Shown here: piece by piece, positions 9,318-19,226 of the stretch
Position numbering within the stretch: position 1 is the stretch's first letter
Layout of the letters: each line of letters opens with the position of its first letter
From: JACCQS01 sp050999295
Lineage (GTDB): Bacteria > Actinomycetota > Actinomycetes > Mycobacteriales > Geodermatophilaceae
Reading direction: 5' to 3'
DNA: 22,250 nucleotides
NCBI GenBank assembly: GCA_050999295.1
Contig: JBPCPI010000058.1
Span: forward strand, 1-22,250
Made by a program: the position numbers and the translations under genes
The notes under the pieces: model-generated
Databases searched by the model: none
What the model saw: only the letters and a program-made list of their open reading frames with translations
What the model was told of the DNA's origin: nothing

Positions 9318-10058
9318 GTGACCGGTAGCCGAGCCAGCTCTGGGGATGGCCTGCTCGCCCACCTCCTCGAGTTGCTGCTGCCGCGAGCCTGTGTCGGTTG
9401 TGGCCGCGACGGGATGGCATGGTGCTCGGACTGCCTCGGGGTCGAGTTCGACCCGGTCCTGCATCGCCCCGATCCCTGTCCACCGGGGCTGCCCCGACTG
9501 GCTGCCTCGGCGTCGTACTCGGGCAGCGTGCGCTGCGCCATCCTGGCTGCCAAGGAGCGGGACCGGCGCGAACTCGACCGACTGCTGGGGGCGATGCTGG
9601 CTGCCGCGATCGGCCAGTTGCTGAGCTCCGGCCCGACGCGACCGGGCGACGACGGTCCGCTGTGGCTGGTGCCCGTACCGGCCAGTCCGGCCGCCTTGCG
9701 CGAGCGCGGGCGTGATCACGTGAGCGATTGGACCCGTTGGGCGCTGCGTAGCCTGCGTGCCATCCAGGTCAGGGCGAGGCGGGTACCGGTGCTACGTCGG
9801 AGCTCCGGGGGCCAGGACTCGGTCGGGCTCGATGCCCGGCAGCGGGCGGCAAATCTCCGCGGCGCCTTCGCGGTAGGCCGGATCGGCGCGCCGCCACGCG
9901 GAACGCGGGTCGTCATCGTCGACGACATCGTGACCACCGGCGCCACTTTGGTCGCGGCCAGTACCTGCCTGACTGACCGCTTCGACCTTGATCCGCAGCG
10001 GATATGCGCTGCCGTCGTGGCCGCCACCCAGCGACGCCCAGCCCGTGACCGGGACTAA
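9318..10058 (+). CDS. comF: ComF-family phosphoribosyltransferase-like protein
   Basis: 246 residues from GTG 9318. The N-terminus has four closely spaced cysteines ('CVGCGRDGMAWCSDC'), the zinc-finger-like start of ComF proteins, then 'LVPVPASPAALRERGRDHV' and the PRPP-binding loop 'RVVIVDDIVTTGATLVAA'. ComF is needed for DNA uptake in naturally competent bacteria, but in actinobacteria this gene is conserved next to lpqB and hpf without a proven role. Start choice is uncertain: GTG codons in the same frame also occur at 9234 and 9276, none has a strong Shine-Dalgarno, and the residues between them look non-conserved. Confidence 0.88.
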   Translation: MTGSRASSGDGLLAHLLELLLPRACVGCGRDGMAWCSDCLGVEFDPVLHRPDPCPPGLPRLAASASYSGSVRCAILAAKERDRRELDRLLGAMLAAAIGQLLSSGPTRPGDDGPLWLVPVPASPAALRERGRDHVSDWTRWALRSLRAIQVRARRVPVLRRSSGGQDSVGLDARQRAANLRGAFAVGRIGAPPRGTRVVIVDDIVTTGATLVAASTCLTDRFDLDPQRICAAVVAATQRRPARDRD

Positions 10059-10098
10059 TACCGGTCGTTCTCTGGCCGATCTGGGGTCGAGCTACTAG

Positions 10099-10124
10099 CG
10101 TTCATACTTCACCCACCGTGAACG
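10099..10124. promoter_or_regulatory. inverted repeat in the hpf upstream region
   Basis: CGTTCA (10099-10104) and TGAACG (10119-10124) are perfect inverted arms around a 14-base spacer. The site lies in the 174-base non-coding stretch between comF and the hpf start, where a separate hpf promoter is expected because hpf is typically growth-phase controlled. It could be an operator. No sigma-factor motif could be assigned with confidence. Confidence 0.35.
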
Positions 10125-10232
10125 TTTCGATGCGGAGAGGTGGTGTTCCTCTGCCCCTTCCGGCACCCGAGAAGTCGGTCCCGATCCCAACTGGGTCGAT
10201 CAGGTCCGCCCGTACGACCGATGGGAGTTTGC

Positions 10233-10880
10233 GTGGAAATCGTTGTCCGAGGCCGAAATGTGGAAGTCCCCGAGCACTTCCGTACCCACGTCGCTGAACG
10301 CCTGCGCCGCATCGAGCGCTACGACCACAAGCTGATCCGCATCGATGTCGAGCTGCTGCACGAGCGCAACCCTCGACAGTCAGACTCCTGTCAGCGGATC
10401 GAACTGACCTGCAAGTCCCGCGGCCCCGCCGTACGTTCGGAGGCCTGCGCAAGCGACTTCTACGCAGCACTGGACCAGGCGTGCACGAAGCTGGAGAACC
10501 GGTTCCGGCGCAGTGCTGACCGGCGGCGCGTCCATCGCGGCCGGCACACGCCAACCAGCGTGGCCAGTGCCACCGCGGCGGTGGCCGCTCAGGGCTACGA
10601 GGTTCCGGCCGGCTCACTGGCCGAGGCGATGAGCTCCTCCAGCGACGGCCACGCGGCGGCCGATCAGGGCGAGGCGGTGCTGGTCGAGGACCACCTGCCC
10701 GGTCGCATCGTGCGTGAGAAGGAGCACTCCGCCAAGCCCATGAAAGTGGAACAGGCATTGTTCGAGATGGAACTGGTGGGACATGACTTCTACCTGTTCG
10801 CCGACGAGGCGAGTGGCGTACCCAGCGTCGTGTATCGACGGAAGGGGTACGACTACGGCGTCATCCGGCTGACCGGCTGA
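10233..10880 (+). CDS. hpf: ribosome hibernation-promoting factor, long form (HPF)
   Basis: 215 residues. The N-terminal S30AE/RaiA-type domain starts 'VEIVVRGRNVEVPEHFRTHVAERLRRIERYD' in outline and includes 'CKSRGPAVRSEACASDFYAAL'. A variable linker follows, and then the C-terminal dimerisation domain 'KPMKVEQALFEMELVGHDFYL...GVPSVVYRRKGYDYGVIRL'. Two-domain HPF dimerises 70S ribosomes into inactive 100S particles in stationary phase. The GTG at 10233 has GGGAG (10223-10227) 5 bases upstream, and the product then begins exactly where family members do; the in-frame ATG at 10221 would overlap this Shine-Dalgarno. secA follows 73 bases later. Confidence 0.95.
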   Translation: MEIVVRGRNVEVPEHFRTHVAERLRRIERYDHKLIRIDVELLHERNPRQSDSCQRIELTCKSRGPAVRSEACASDFYAALDQACTKLENRFRRSADRRRVHRGRHTPTSVASATAAVAAQGYEVPAGSLAEAMSSSSDGHAAADQGEAVLVEDHLPGRIVREKEHSAKPMKVEQALFEMELVGHDFYLFADEASGVPSVVYRRKGYDYGVIRLTG

Positions 10881-10953
10881 CGCCCGCTTACCATGGGGGC
10901 TGGCTCGCACTGATCGGACGGGCCCCCGTTGACTCTCAGGAGAGCTTCACATC

Positions 10954-13909
<2,956 letters not shown>

Positions 13910-13935
<26 letters not shown>

Positions 13936-14034
13936 CCCACCTGGCTGGGGTAAGGGCAGCCATAGAGCGCCCGGCAGGGCATGACCCACCTGGCTGGGGC
14001 AAGGGCAGCCATGGAGCGCCCGGCAGGGCATGAC
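13910..14034. repeat. 49-bp tandem repeat, 2.5 copies, built from the 3' end of secA
   Basis: Units begin at 13910, 13959 and 14008 (the last truncated at 14034). Copy 1 contains the final secA codons and the TGA stop at 13933-13935; copies 2 and 3 repeat this stop-codon context at 13982-13984 and 14031-14033. Only two differences are visible (G/A at 13915 versus 13964; T/C at 13951 versus 14000). Each unit holds GCCC-GGCA-GGGC, a short hairpin immediately before the stop. The 49-base period is not a multiple of three, so the copies are not in frame with secA. Confidence 0.9.
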
Positions 14035-14117
14035 TCCGGCGCACAGCACCCGATATGGACGCATTGCCGGTCAAGCGTCGGGTGCACTGGGATCAGGTCG
14101 GGTGGATTGCGCGTGCT

Positions 14118-14134
14118 CCGAGCGGGTCGCTCGG
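14118..14134. terminator. possible terminator hairpin between convergent secA and Rv3235-family gene
   Basis: CCGAGC (14118-14123) and GCTCGG (14129-14134) form a perfect 6-bp GC-rich stem with a 5-base loop. It lies 23 bases beyond the Rv3235-family gene's stop on the minus strand and about 180 bases after secA, so it could stop transcripts from both sides. No U-tract is present, which is common in actinobacteria. Confidence 0.35.
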
Positions 14135-14156
14135 CGTGCCGCCACCTACGCCGTGC

Positions 14157-14741
14157 TCAGCCGACGGTCAGGCAGACGCACCGCCAGCGTCCGTCGATGC
14201 CCTCCAACCGGGCCGCCACCGCGTGCCATCGTCCATTCCGCCTCGCAACCGCGCAGACCTCGGCCACTCCATCTGCCGGCTCACATACCCGGATCCGGGA
14301 GATGGTCACGCCCTCTGCGCGCAAGGCCGCGGTGCCCCTGCGCTGCCCGCTGCTCTGGGCAACCCGGACGATGTCTCGGTAGACACCCCAGCTGGTCCAG
14401 TACTGCAGCTGGGTAGGGCTCCGGCGACCAGCCAGCGACTCGAGAACGGCTTGGATCAGGTGCTGCGCCCAGGGGCCCGGCTCGGGTAGGTTCTGGCGGT
14501 CGGTGATCTGCGGTCCGAAGATCGGATCGTGGTCGGGCGCGGCCGGGGGGATGCGCAGCGGAAGCGCCAATTGCGGTGGGGCGGCCGGGACCAGGCGTAG
14601 CGTGCCCCGACGATCCTCGAGCGGCGGCTCGTGCGCCGGAATCGGTCCCAGCCGCAGGCCCGATGCGCCTGGAGCGGCATGCGGCCGGCCGGACCCGACC
14701 GGGTGCTGGTCAGCGTCCGGATCGATGACAGGTGCGGACAT
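14157..14741 (-). CDS. Rv3235-family conserved actinobacterial protein
   Basis: 194 residues. The N-terminal ~95 residues are Pro/Ala/Asp-rich and probably disordered. The C-terminal ~100 residues match the pattern of Rv3235-like proteins encoded near secA in actinobacteria: 'WAQHLIQAVLESLAGRRSPTQL', 'ALRAEGVTISRIRVCEPADGVAEVCAVARR' (in part), 'HAVAARLEGIDGRWRC'. The function of this family is unknown. No signal peptide or membrane segment is visible. The ATG at 14741 has an excellent Shine-Dalgarno, GAGGAG, with a 5-base spacer. It lies downstream of, and in the same direction as, the LysM gene, separated by the 48-bp repeat array, so it may be cotranscribed through that array or start on its own. 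Confidence 0.8.
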   Translation of the reverse strand: MSAPVIDPDADQHPVGSGRPHAAPGASGLRLGPIPAHEPPLEDRRGTLRLVPAAPPQLALPLRIPPAAPDHDPIFGPQITDRQNLPEPGPWAQHLIQAVLESLAGRRSPTQLQYWTSWGVYRDIVRVAQSSGQRRGTAALRAEGVTISRIRVCEPADGVAEVCAVARRNGRWHAVAARLEGIDGRWRCVCLTVG

Positions 14742-14820
14742 GAATTCTCCTCAGGAAGGACGACCGGGACGCGGGCGCCGGTTGGGGGCAGGAAGTACGA
14801 GAACGGGGTAAATGGCGGCG

Positions 14821-15060
14821 GGTCACGGCGCGGGCGCCTGGAGTACCGGGCCGGGATAGATGGCGGCGGGTCACGGCGCGGGCGCCTGGAGTACCTGGCC
14901 GGGATAGATCGCGGCGGGTCACGGCGCGGGCGCCTGGAGTACCTGGCCGGGATAGATCGCGATGGGTCACGGCGCGGGCGCCTGGAGTACCTGGCCGGGG
15001 TAGATCGCGCTAGGTCACGGCGCGGGCGCCTGGAGTACCTGGCCGGGGTAAATCAAGTCC
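14821..15060. repeat. 48-bp tandem repeat, five copies, built from the 3' end of the LysM gene
   Basis: Units start at 14821, 14869, 14917, 14965 and 15013. The first 27 bases of each are essentially identical (GGTCACGGCGCGGGCGCC plus nine more), and the rest varies slightly. On the minus strand a unit encodes IYPGQVLQAPAP and a TGA stop; only the rightmost copy (15013-15060) is part of the real gene, and four more lie beyond its stop. Each holds the palindrome GGCGC-GG-GCGCC. A decayed sixth copy may extend left to about 14772. The 48-base period is 16 codons, so every extra copy keeps the LysM reading frame. Confidence 0.93.
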
Positions 15061-15755
15061 GGGTCGTGGATCTGGCTGCTGTTGGCCTGCCACCAGGCGG
15101 CGACGGCGGCCAGGACAGACGCTGGATCGATCGGCTTATTGGCCTGGGCAAGGGCGCGCTCGGCGATGTCCCATAGACAGTCTCCCGGCTGCACGACATA
15201 GACCGTCGGGCCCGCCGACCCTGTGGTACCCGATTCCGGCCGGGGGCCCGACTCGGGTGCAGGTGCGGATTCGGCGGGAGGCGCCGGTGGCCAATCGGGG
15301 ACGCTGGCCAGGGAGGTCCCGGCGGCGCCCGCCCAGTCAACCGTTACCGAAATCGCGGCCATCGTGGCCGTCGGCGCTGCGCTGGCCACTGAGGTCCCCG
15401 TCAACAGGCTGAGTCCGAGAGCCAGCGTCACGAATCGACGGAGGGTGGCCGGAAGCAGCAAGCGGGCGAGTCGACTGAACAGCCACCCGATCAACCCCGG
15501 CGCGGCGCTGCCGAGGACCAGGATCGCTCCCAAGCCGACCCAGGACAGCAGCAGCCAGCCGATTGCGGTGGCTAGCACGAGCACGAATTCGTCGGCACCG
15601 GCGGCTGTCACATAGCCCTGCGGATCCGCAGCGGCGGCCGAGATCTGAGCGTGGGTCGCTCCAACCAGGCGCAGGACCCCCGCCACGAACACCAATCCCA
15701 ATCCGGCCAAGAGGCCGCGCAGTTCTCCGGGACGGACCACGCCAAGTGAGCTCAT
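15015..15755 (-). CDS. membrane protein with C-terminal LysM domain
   Basis: 246 residues from ATG 15755 (MSSLGVV). There are three or four hydrophobic segments: 'LLAGLGLVFVAGVLRLVG', 'FVLVLATAIGWLLLSWVG', 'GAILVLGSAAPGLIGWLF' and 'FVTLALGLSLLTGTSVASA'. A Pro/Ala/Glu-rich linker follows, then one LysM module at the end: 'YVVQPGDCLWDIAERAL', 'WWQANSSQIHDPDLIYPGQV'. LysM binds peptidoglycan, so the protein probably sits in the membrane with its C-terminus on the cell wall. Proteins of this build are common near secA in actinobacteria, with unknown function. Alternative starts at 15761 and 15791 exist; none has a clear Shine-Dalgarno. The last 12 codons and the stop are the template of the downstream tandem array. 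Confidence 0.85.
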   Translation of the reverse strand: MSSLGVVRPGELRGLLAGLGLVFVAGVLRLVGATHAQISAAAADPQGYVTAAGADEFVLVLATAIGWLLLSWVGLGAILVLGSAAPGLIGWLFSRLARLLLPATLRRFVTLALGLSLLTGTSVASAAPTATMAAISVTVDWAGAAGTSLASVPDWPPAPPAESAPAPESGPRPESGTTGSAGPTVYVVQPGDCLWDIAERALAQANKPIDPASVLAAVAAWWQANSSQIHDPDLIYPGQVLQAPAP

Positions 15756-15768
15756 GCACATCTGAATA

Positions 15769-15797
15769 CCAATAAATACAAGCAAATGCAAGCAAAT
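15769..15797. repeat. AT-rich decamer iterations upstream of the LysM gene
   Basis: Nonamers CCAATAAAT (15769), CAAGCAAAT (15779) and CAAGCAAAT (15789) are spaced exactly 10 bases apart inside an AT-rich island of about 45 bases in otherwise GC-rich DNA. The A-tracts therefore fall on one face of the helix. The island lies just upstream of the LysM start, so it probably contains that gene's promoter or a regulatory or bent-DNA element. Confidence 0.55.
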
Positions 15798-15817
15798 ATG
15801 CGAAAACGGGCATAGGC

Positions 15818-15837
15818 AGCCATGGCTAGAGATGGCT
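15818..15837. promoter_or_regulatory. palindrome with an extra half-site in the divergent intergenic region
   Basis: AGCCATGGCT (15818-15827) is a perfect 10-bp palindrome, and ATGGCT recurs at 15832-15837, giving a second inverted pair. It lies between the divergent LysM and 185-residue genes, a position suited to an operator. The regulator is unknown. Confidence 0.3.
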
Positions 15838-15909
15838 ACGGTGTGCTCGCAACTGCCGAAGGCAGAATCCGGGCCCTGCGCGACGGGGCGCCGTCGAGCG
15901 AGGGGGAAG

Positions 15910-16467
15910 ATGCGCTGGGCTCGGCTGTTCGCTGATCTGGAGGCTCAGCTGCAGGCCGAGGAAGCCGTCGACCTGGCCAGCGAGGTGGCCTCTCGTACCC
16001 GCCATGAGAGTGGCCAACTGACGATGGCCGATCGACTACGCGCCGCTGTGGGTCACCCGGTTCGAATCAACTGCGCGGGAGTCGGCGAACTCGGCGGCAC
16101 GCTCCAGGACGTAGGCGCGGGATGGTTGTTGCTGAACGAGGGTCTGGGCCGGGAAGTCCTGGTGAACCTCGCAGCCGTCGCAGCCGTCCAGGGCCTGAGT
16201 CAGCGCAGTACGTCTGCAGCGGACACGGCCGTCACCCGCCGACTCGACCTGCGCTATGCGATCCGGGGGTTGACTCGCGATCGCCGCCCGTTGCAGGTTC
16301 TGTTGACATCTGGGGAGATCTTGACCGGGACCTTCGACCGGGTGGGGTCGGACTTCGTGGAACTCGCCGAGCATCTTGCTGGCGAACTGCGCCGTCCGAG
16401 CGAGGTTCGCGCCGTACGGATGGTGTCCCTGAGTGCGGTGGCGGCGGTACGAACGATCCTGGCCTGA
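15910..16467 (+). CDS. conserved actinobacterial protein, 185 aa, function unknown
   Basis: Starts 'MRWARLFADLEAQLQAEEAVDLASEVASR', the N-terminus of a conserved actinobacterial family whose members often begin with this WxxLFxDLExQ helix. The centre, 'ADRLRAAVGHPVRINCAGVG', continues with 'GTLQDVGAGWLLLNEG' and later 'VLLTSGEILTGTFDRVGSDF', two beta-rich repeats reminiscent of small Sm-like or barrel folds; this is a resemblance only. There is no signal peptide or membrane segment. The ATG at 15910 is preceded by GAGGGGGA with a short spacer; the frame is open to 15832, but those residues do not fit the family start. It converges with the small HTH gene, 45 bases away. Confidence 0.85.
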   Translation: MRWARLFADLEAQLQAEEAVDLASEVASRTRHESGQLTMADRLRAAVGHPVRINCAGVGELGGTLQDVGAGWLLLNEGLGREVLVNLAAVAAVQGLSQRSTSAADTAVTRRLDLRYAIRGLTRDRRPLQVLLTSGEILTGTFDRVGSDFVELAEHLAGELRRPSEVRAVRMVSLSAVAAVRTILA

Positions 16468-16512
16468 TCCTTCAGGTACGTGCCAGACCACGCTCACGGG
16501 CCAGCAGCTTGC

Positions 16513-16746
16513 TCATCTTTCGTGATGTACAGGTTCGCTGTGCTCTGCGTCCAGTGCCGTGGCTGCCTCGGCATACTTTCGTTCGATGTAGGCATCGAGT
16601 TGGGTGATCTCGACCCGCCACTGATTGCGCCCGCCGATCTGGATCGCCGAGAGCTCCTTGCTGCGTACCAGGGCATACGCCTGCGACCACGAGATGTTGA
16701 GGATCTCGGCGACGTCATCGAGAGTCAGGAAGCGCTGCGGGGGCAT
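16513..16746 (-). CDS. small helix-turn-helix DNA-binding protein (excisionase/MerR-like fold)
   Basis: 77 residues. 'FLTLDDVAEILNISWSQAYAL' then 'VRSKELSAIQIGGRNQWRVE' is a MerR/Xis-type winged helix (about 5-50), followed by 'LDAYIERKYAEAA' and a short tail. Similar small proteins are conserved beside these genes in actinobacteria. The name 'excisionase family' reflects the fold only; there is no integrase or att site here, so a transcriptional or nucleoid role is more likely. The ATG at 16746 has an AAAGGA Shine-Dalgarno with a spacer of about 9 bases. It may bind the inverted repeat just upstream and autoregulate. Confidence 0.88.
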   Translation of the reverse strand: MPPQRFLTLDDVAEILNISWSQAYALVRSKELSAIQIGGRNQWRVEITQLDAYIERKYAEAATALDAEHSEPVHHER

Positions 16747-16761
16747 GACCGGTCGTCCTTT

Positions 16762-16788
16762 CCACATGGTGGTGCGTCCACAGTGTGG
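16762..16788. promoter_or_regulatory. inverted repeat upstream of the HTH gene, possible autoregulatory operator
   Basis: CCACATGGTGG (16762-16772) and CCACAGTGTGG (16778-16788) match as inverted repeats at 9 of 11 positions around TGCGT. The dyad ends 16 bases upstream of the HTH protein's start codon. Related TGTGGA hexamers recur at 16818 and 16870 on the plus strand, within the 247-base divergent region between this gene and the SAF gene. Confidence 0.45.
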
Positions 16789-16993
16789 CAAACCCCGGGC
16801 AAGGCGCGCTGACCCACTGTGGAAGCAGTGCAGCGCGCGTTCCGCTCATTCAGTCAGGACTGGGATTCCTGTGGACGCAGGTGCGCAGGCGCTTGCCCGA
16901 TGGTGGATCATCGCTGCGGCACGTTCCGCGCAGCCGCGGAGGTCAGGAGCGGCCAGGCGAAGCCGGGACGTGCCCTGGCTGGGGTGACAGACG

Positions 16994-17839
16994 ATGCAGG
17001 GGGACGACGTGGTCGGGACTTCGGGTGCGGCGGCCGCGGCTCAGATTCCGCCGGGCTCGCACGGCAGCTCGCCGACACCGCGGCGGCTGCGTGCGCCGCG
17101 CTGGCTAAATTTCCGCCTGATCGTCGGGATCCTTCTGGTGCTCGTTAGTGTCATCGCCGGTGCCAGGATCGTGACCGCGGCCGACACCTCCGACCTGGTG
17201 TGGGCAGCCGAGACCGATCTGGCCGCCGGCACGGTCCTGGCTGACGGGGACCTCCGCGCGGTGCCGGTCAGCCTGGGCGAGGCTGGCCGGGCCTACGTCC
17301 TCAGCTCGACAGATCCGATTGGGCGTGTGCTGAGCAGCCCGATCAGCGCTGGCGAACTGTTGCCGCGATCGGTTATGGCCGAGACTTCGACCCTGGTCGA
17401 TATCGCGCTGCCGATCGCGGCGGGGTTCGTTCCGCCCAGTCTGCAGCGCGGCCAACTCGTCGACGTCTACGCGATCGACGCGACGCCCACAGCGGCAGCG
17501 CCGAACGTGCCGGATCAGCCGGAGTCGGGCACCCAGACGCCGGCATCCCCCTCATCGCCTTCTCCTTCCGGGGTCGTCACGTTGGTCGTCGAGGCAGCCG
17601 TGGTCCAGCTCATCGCTGGTCGCTCCGACGGGGCCCTGTCGATCGGCAGCTCCACGATCCAGGTCGTCATCTCGGTAGAAGCGGAGCAGGCCCCGGACGT
17701 CTTCGCCGCGATCGCCGGCAAGGAGCTCGCCCTGGCCGTACGGTCCTCGACGTCACGGCCCACCGAGGACGCCGAGCGGCCCACGGGGACCCGTACCCCT
17801 GATCCCGCCACGCCGACGACGCCAACCCAGACACCCTGA
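16994..17839 (+). CDS. SAF-domain membrane protein (CpaB/RcpC-like)
   Basis: 281 residues. A cytoplasmic N-terminus of about 40 residues precedes one membrane segment ('FRLIVGILLVLVSVIAGARIV'). The SAF domain follows: 'DLAAGTVLADGDLRAVPV', 'PIGRVLSSPISAGELLPRSV', a 'PPSLQRGQLVDVYAI' segment, then a Pro/Ser-rich loop and the second half 'VVTLVVEAAVVQLIAG'. SAF proteins of this kind are CpaB-like pilus-assembly components, although the actinobacterial members are not characterised. GTG at 17009 with AGGGGGA just upstream is an equally good start. The stop overlaps the next start by one base (TGATG), so the two genes are translationally coupled. Confidence 0.85.
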   Translation: MQGDDVVGTSGAAAAAQIPPGSHGSSPTPRRLRAPRWLNFRLIVGILLVLVSVIAGARIVTAADTSDLVWAAETDLAAGTVLADGDLRAVPVSLGEAGRAYVLSSTDPIGRVLSSPISAGELLPRSVMAETSTLVDIALPIAAGFVPPSLQRGQLVDVYAIDATPTAAAPNVPDQPESGTQTPASPSSPSPSGVVTLVVEAAVVQLIAGRSDGALSIGSSTIQVVISVEAEQAPDVFAAIAGKELALAVRSSTSRPTEDAERPTGTRTPDPATPTTPTQTP

Positions 17840-19134
17840 TGGGTCTGCCCGTCCTCACGGCCGTCACCGGTGCCACCTGGGAAGCCGACCTCGTCGGAGA
17901 ACTGGATCGTGCCGACCACGGGGTCACCGTGGTGCGACGCTGCGTGGATCTGGCCGAACTCCTCGCAGCGGCCGCGGCGGGTACGGCGCGCGCGGCGCTG
18001 CTTTCTGCCGAGCTGCGCCGACTCGATCGGGATGCGGTCACCCGCCTGTCCGCGGCCGGAATCGCGGTGGTCGGTCTGTTCGATCCGGGAGACCAGGTGG
18101 CCCAGAACCGGCTGCGGGAACTCGGAGTGGGCCAGGTGCTGCCGGCTGACGTCGGCGCGAATCTCATCGCCTCGGCCCTGCGTGCTGCGGCTGACGGCTT
18201 GGGTGAGACTTCGGTCCGGTTCGATCTGGGTGACCCGGGCGCGGCGATGCCCCGGCTCGGCGCACCCGCACCACCCCCGGCCCAGCCTGTGGGCAGGGGT
18301 CAGATCGTGGCGGTCTGGGGGCCGACGGGAGCCCCTGGCCGGACGACCGTGGCGGTCAATCTGGCCGACGAGGCGGGTCGACTGGGCGTTCCCACCATGC
18401 TGATTGACGCCGACGTGTACGGGGGAGTCGTCGCGCAGTACCTGGGCCTGCTCGACGAGTCGCCGGGCATCGCGGCGGCGGCGCGATCGGCCAGTGCCGG
18501 GACCCTGGATGCCGCGGCGCTGGCGCGGATCGCCTGGGCGGTGACCCCGAACCTGCGGGTGCTGACCGGCTTGTCCCGGGCCGATCGCTGGCCGGAACTG
18601 CGACCCAGCAGCCTCGCAGTGGTACTGGAGCGCGCCCGTGCGCTGGCCCAGATCGTGGTACTGGACTGCGGGTTCTGTCTCGAACAGGACGAGGAGCTGT
18701 CCTACGACACTGCGGCACCTCGGCGCAACGGAGCAACCTTGACGATCCTGGAGGTTGCTGATGTCGTGCTCTGCGTCAGCGGTGCCGATCCGGTCGCCCT
18801 GCAGCGGACGGTGCGCGCTTTGGGCGAGCTTCGTGCGGCACTGCCTGGCCGCACCCCGCGCGTAGTCGTCAATCGAACCCGGTCGGTGGTCGTACCCGGT
18901 GACGTCCGGCGTGAGATCGCCGGTGCCCTCGACCGATTCGCCGGGATAGCGGACCCGATCTTCCTGCCCAACGACGGGAGGGCGACCGATGCCGCCCTGG
19001 CTGCCGGTCGCACCCTTGCCGAGGTGGCCAGCGGCTCACCTTTGCGAGCCTCGTTGAGCGATCTCGCGGCGTCCCTGGTGGGAGTTCCCACCCGAGACGG
19101 TTCCCGCCGGCGCAGCGGCCGTAATGCAGGTTGA
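17839..19134 (+). CDS. CpaE-like P-loop ATPase (MinD/ParA superfamily)
   Basis: 431 residues. An N-terminal receiver-like domain of about 130 residues ('VLTAVTGATWEADLVGEL') is followed by a ParA/MinD-type ATPase. The P-loop reads 'WGPTGAPGRTT' (160-170): the usual lysines of KGGxGKT are both missing, a variant I associate with actinobacterial CpaE-like proteins. Then come 'TMLIDADVYGGVVAQYLG', 'IVVLDCGFCLE' (in part) and 'PRVVVNRTRS'. CpaE proteins localise pilus or secretion machinery at the cell pole. Paired with the SAF gene it suggests a surface-assembly role, but no TadA-type ATPase or pilin gene is visible nearby. Whether it hydrolyses ATP is unclear. Confidence 0.87.
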   Translation: MGLPVLTAVTGATWEADLVGELDRADHGVTVVRRCVDLAELLAAAAAGTARAALLSAELRRLDRDAVTRLSAAGIAVVGLFDPGDQVAQNRLRELGVGQVLPADVGANLIASALRAAADGLGETSVRFDLGDPGAAMPRLGAPAPPPAQPVGRGQIVAVWGPTGAPGRTTVAVNLADEAGRLGVPTMLIDADVYGGVVAQYLGLLDESPGIAAAARSASAGTLDAAALARIAWAVTPNLRVLTGLSRADRWPELRPSSLAVVLERARALAQIVVLDCGFCLEQDEELSYDTAAPRRNGATLTILEVADVVLCVSGADPVALQRTVRALGELRAALPGRTPRVVVNRTRSVVVPGDVRREIAGALDRFAGIADPIFLPNDGRATDAALAAGRTLAEVASGSPLRASLSDLAASLVGVPTRDGSRRRSGRNAG

Positions 19135-19196
19135 CCGTGTGCGGGGCCGGGTGCATCTGCGTCGCAGTTGACGCGATCACCGCTGAGTAGCCAGGC

Positions 19197-19211
19197 GATC
19201 TGACCCAGATC
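19197..19211. promoter_or_regulatory. 15-bp palindrome upstream of the WS/DGAT gene
   Basis: GATCTG (19197-19202) and CAGATC (19206-19211) form a perfect dyad with a 3-base centre, 16 bases upstream of the acyltransferase ATG. A TTGACG box occurs at 19168-19173, so the palindrome may overlap the promoter or transcript start and act as an operator. Function is inferred from position only. Confidence 0.3.
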
Positions 19212-19226
19212 TGCCACAGTGGGGGG

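Noticed and set aside
7348..9483. 711-codon open frame on the minus strand opposite lpqB
   Set aside because: Translation is Arg/Gly/Asp-rich with no domain, and the plus-strand lpqB is a clear family member; it is an antisense shadow caused by high GC.
14821..15060. CRISPR array
   Set aside because: Units are contiguous with no unique spacers and derive from the LysM gene end; no cas genes are present.
14631..15176. Plus-strand frame encoding 16-residue peptide repeats (RRGRLEYLAG units)
   Set aside because: It is the antisense of the 48-bp DNA array and of parts of two minus-strand genes; it has no Shine-Dalgarno and no family match, so I treat the periodicity as a DNA-level effect.
16513..16746. 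Prophage or integrative-element excisionase
   Set aside because: The small HTH protein has the fold, but there is no integrase, att repeat or other phage gene, and such proteins are conserved at this locus.
16758..16880. Replication origin with DnaA boxes
   Set aside because: The 9-mers match the DnaA box only at about 7 of 9 positions, there is no AT-rich unwinding element, and dnaA/dnaN are not nearby.
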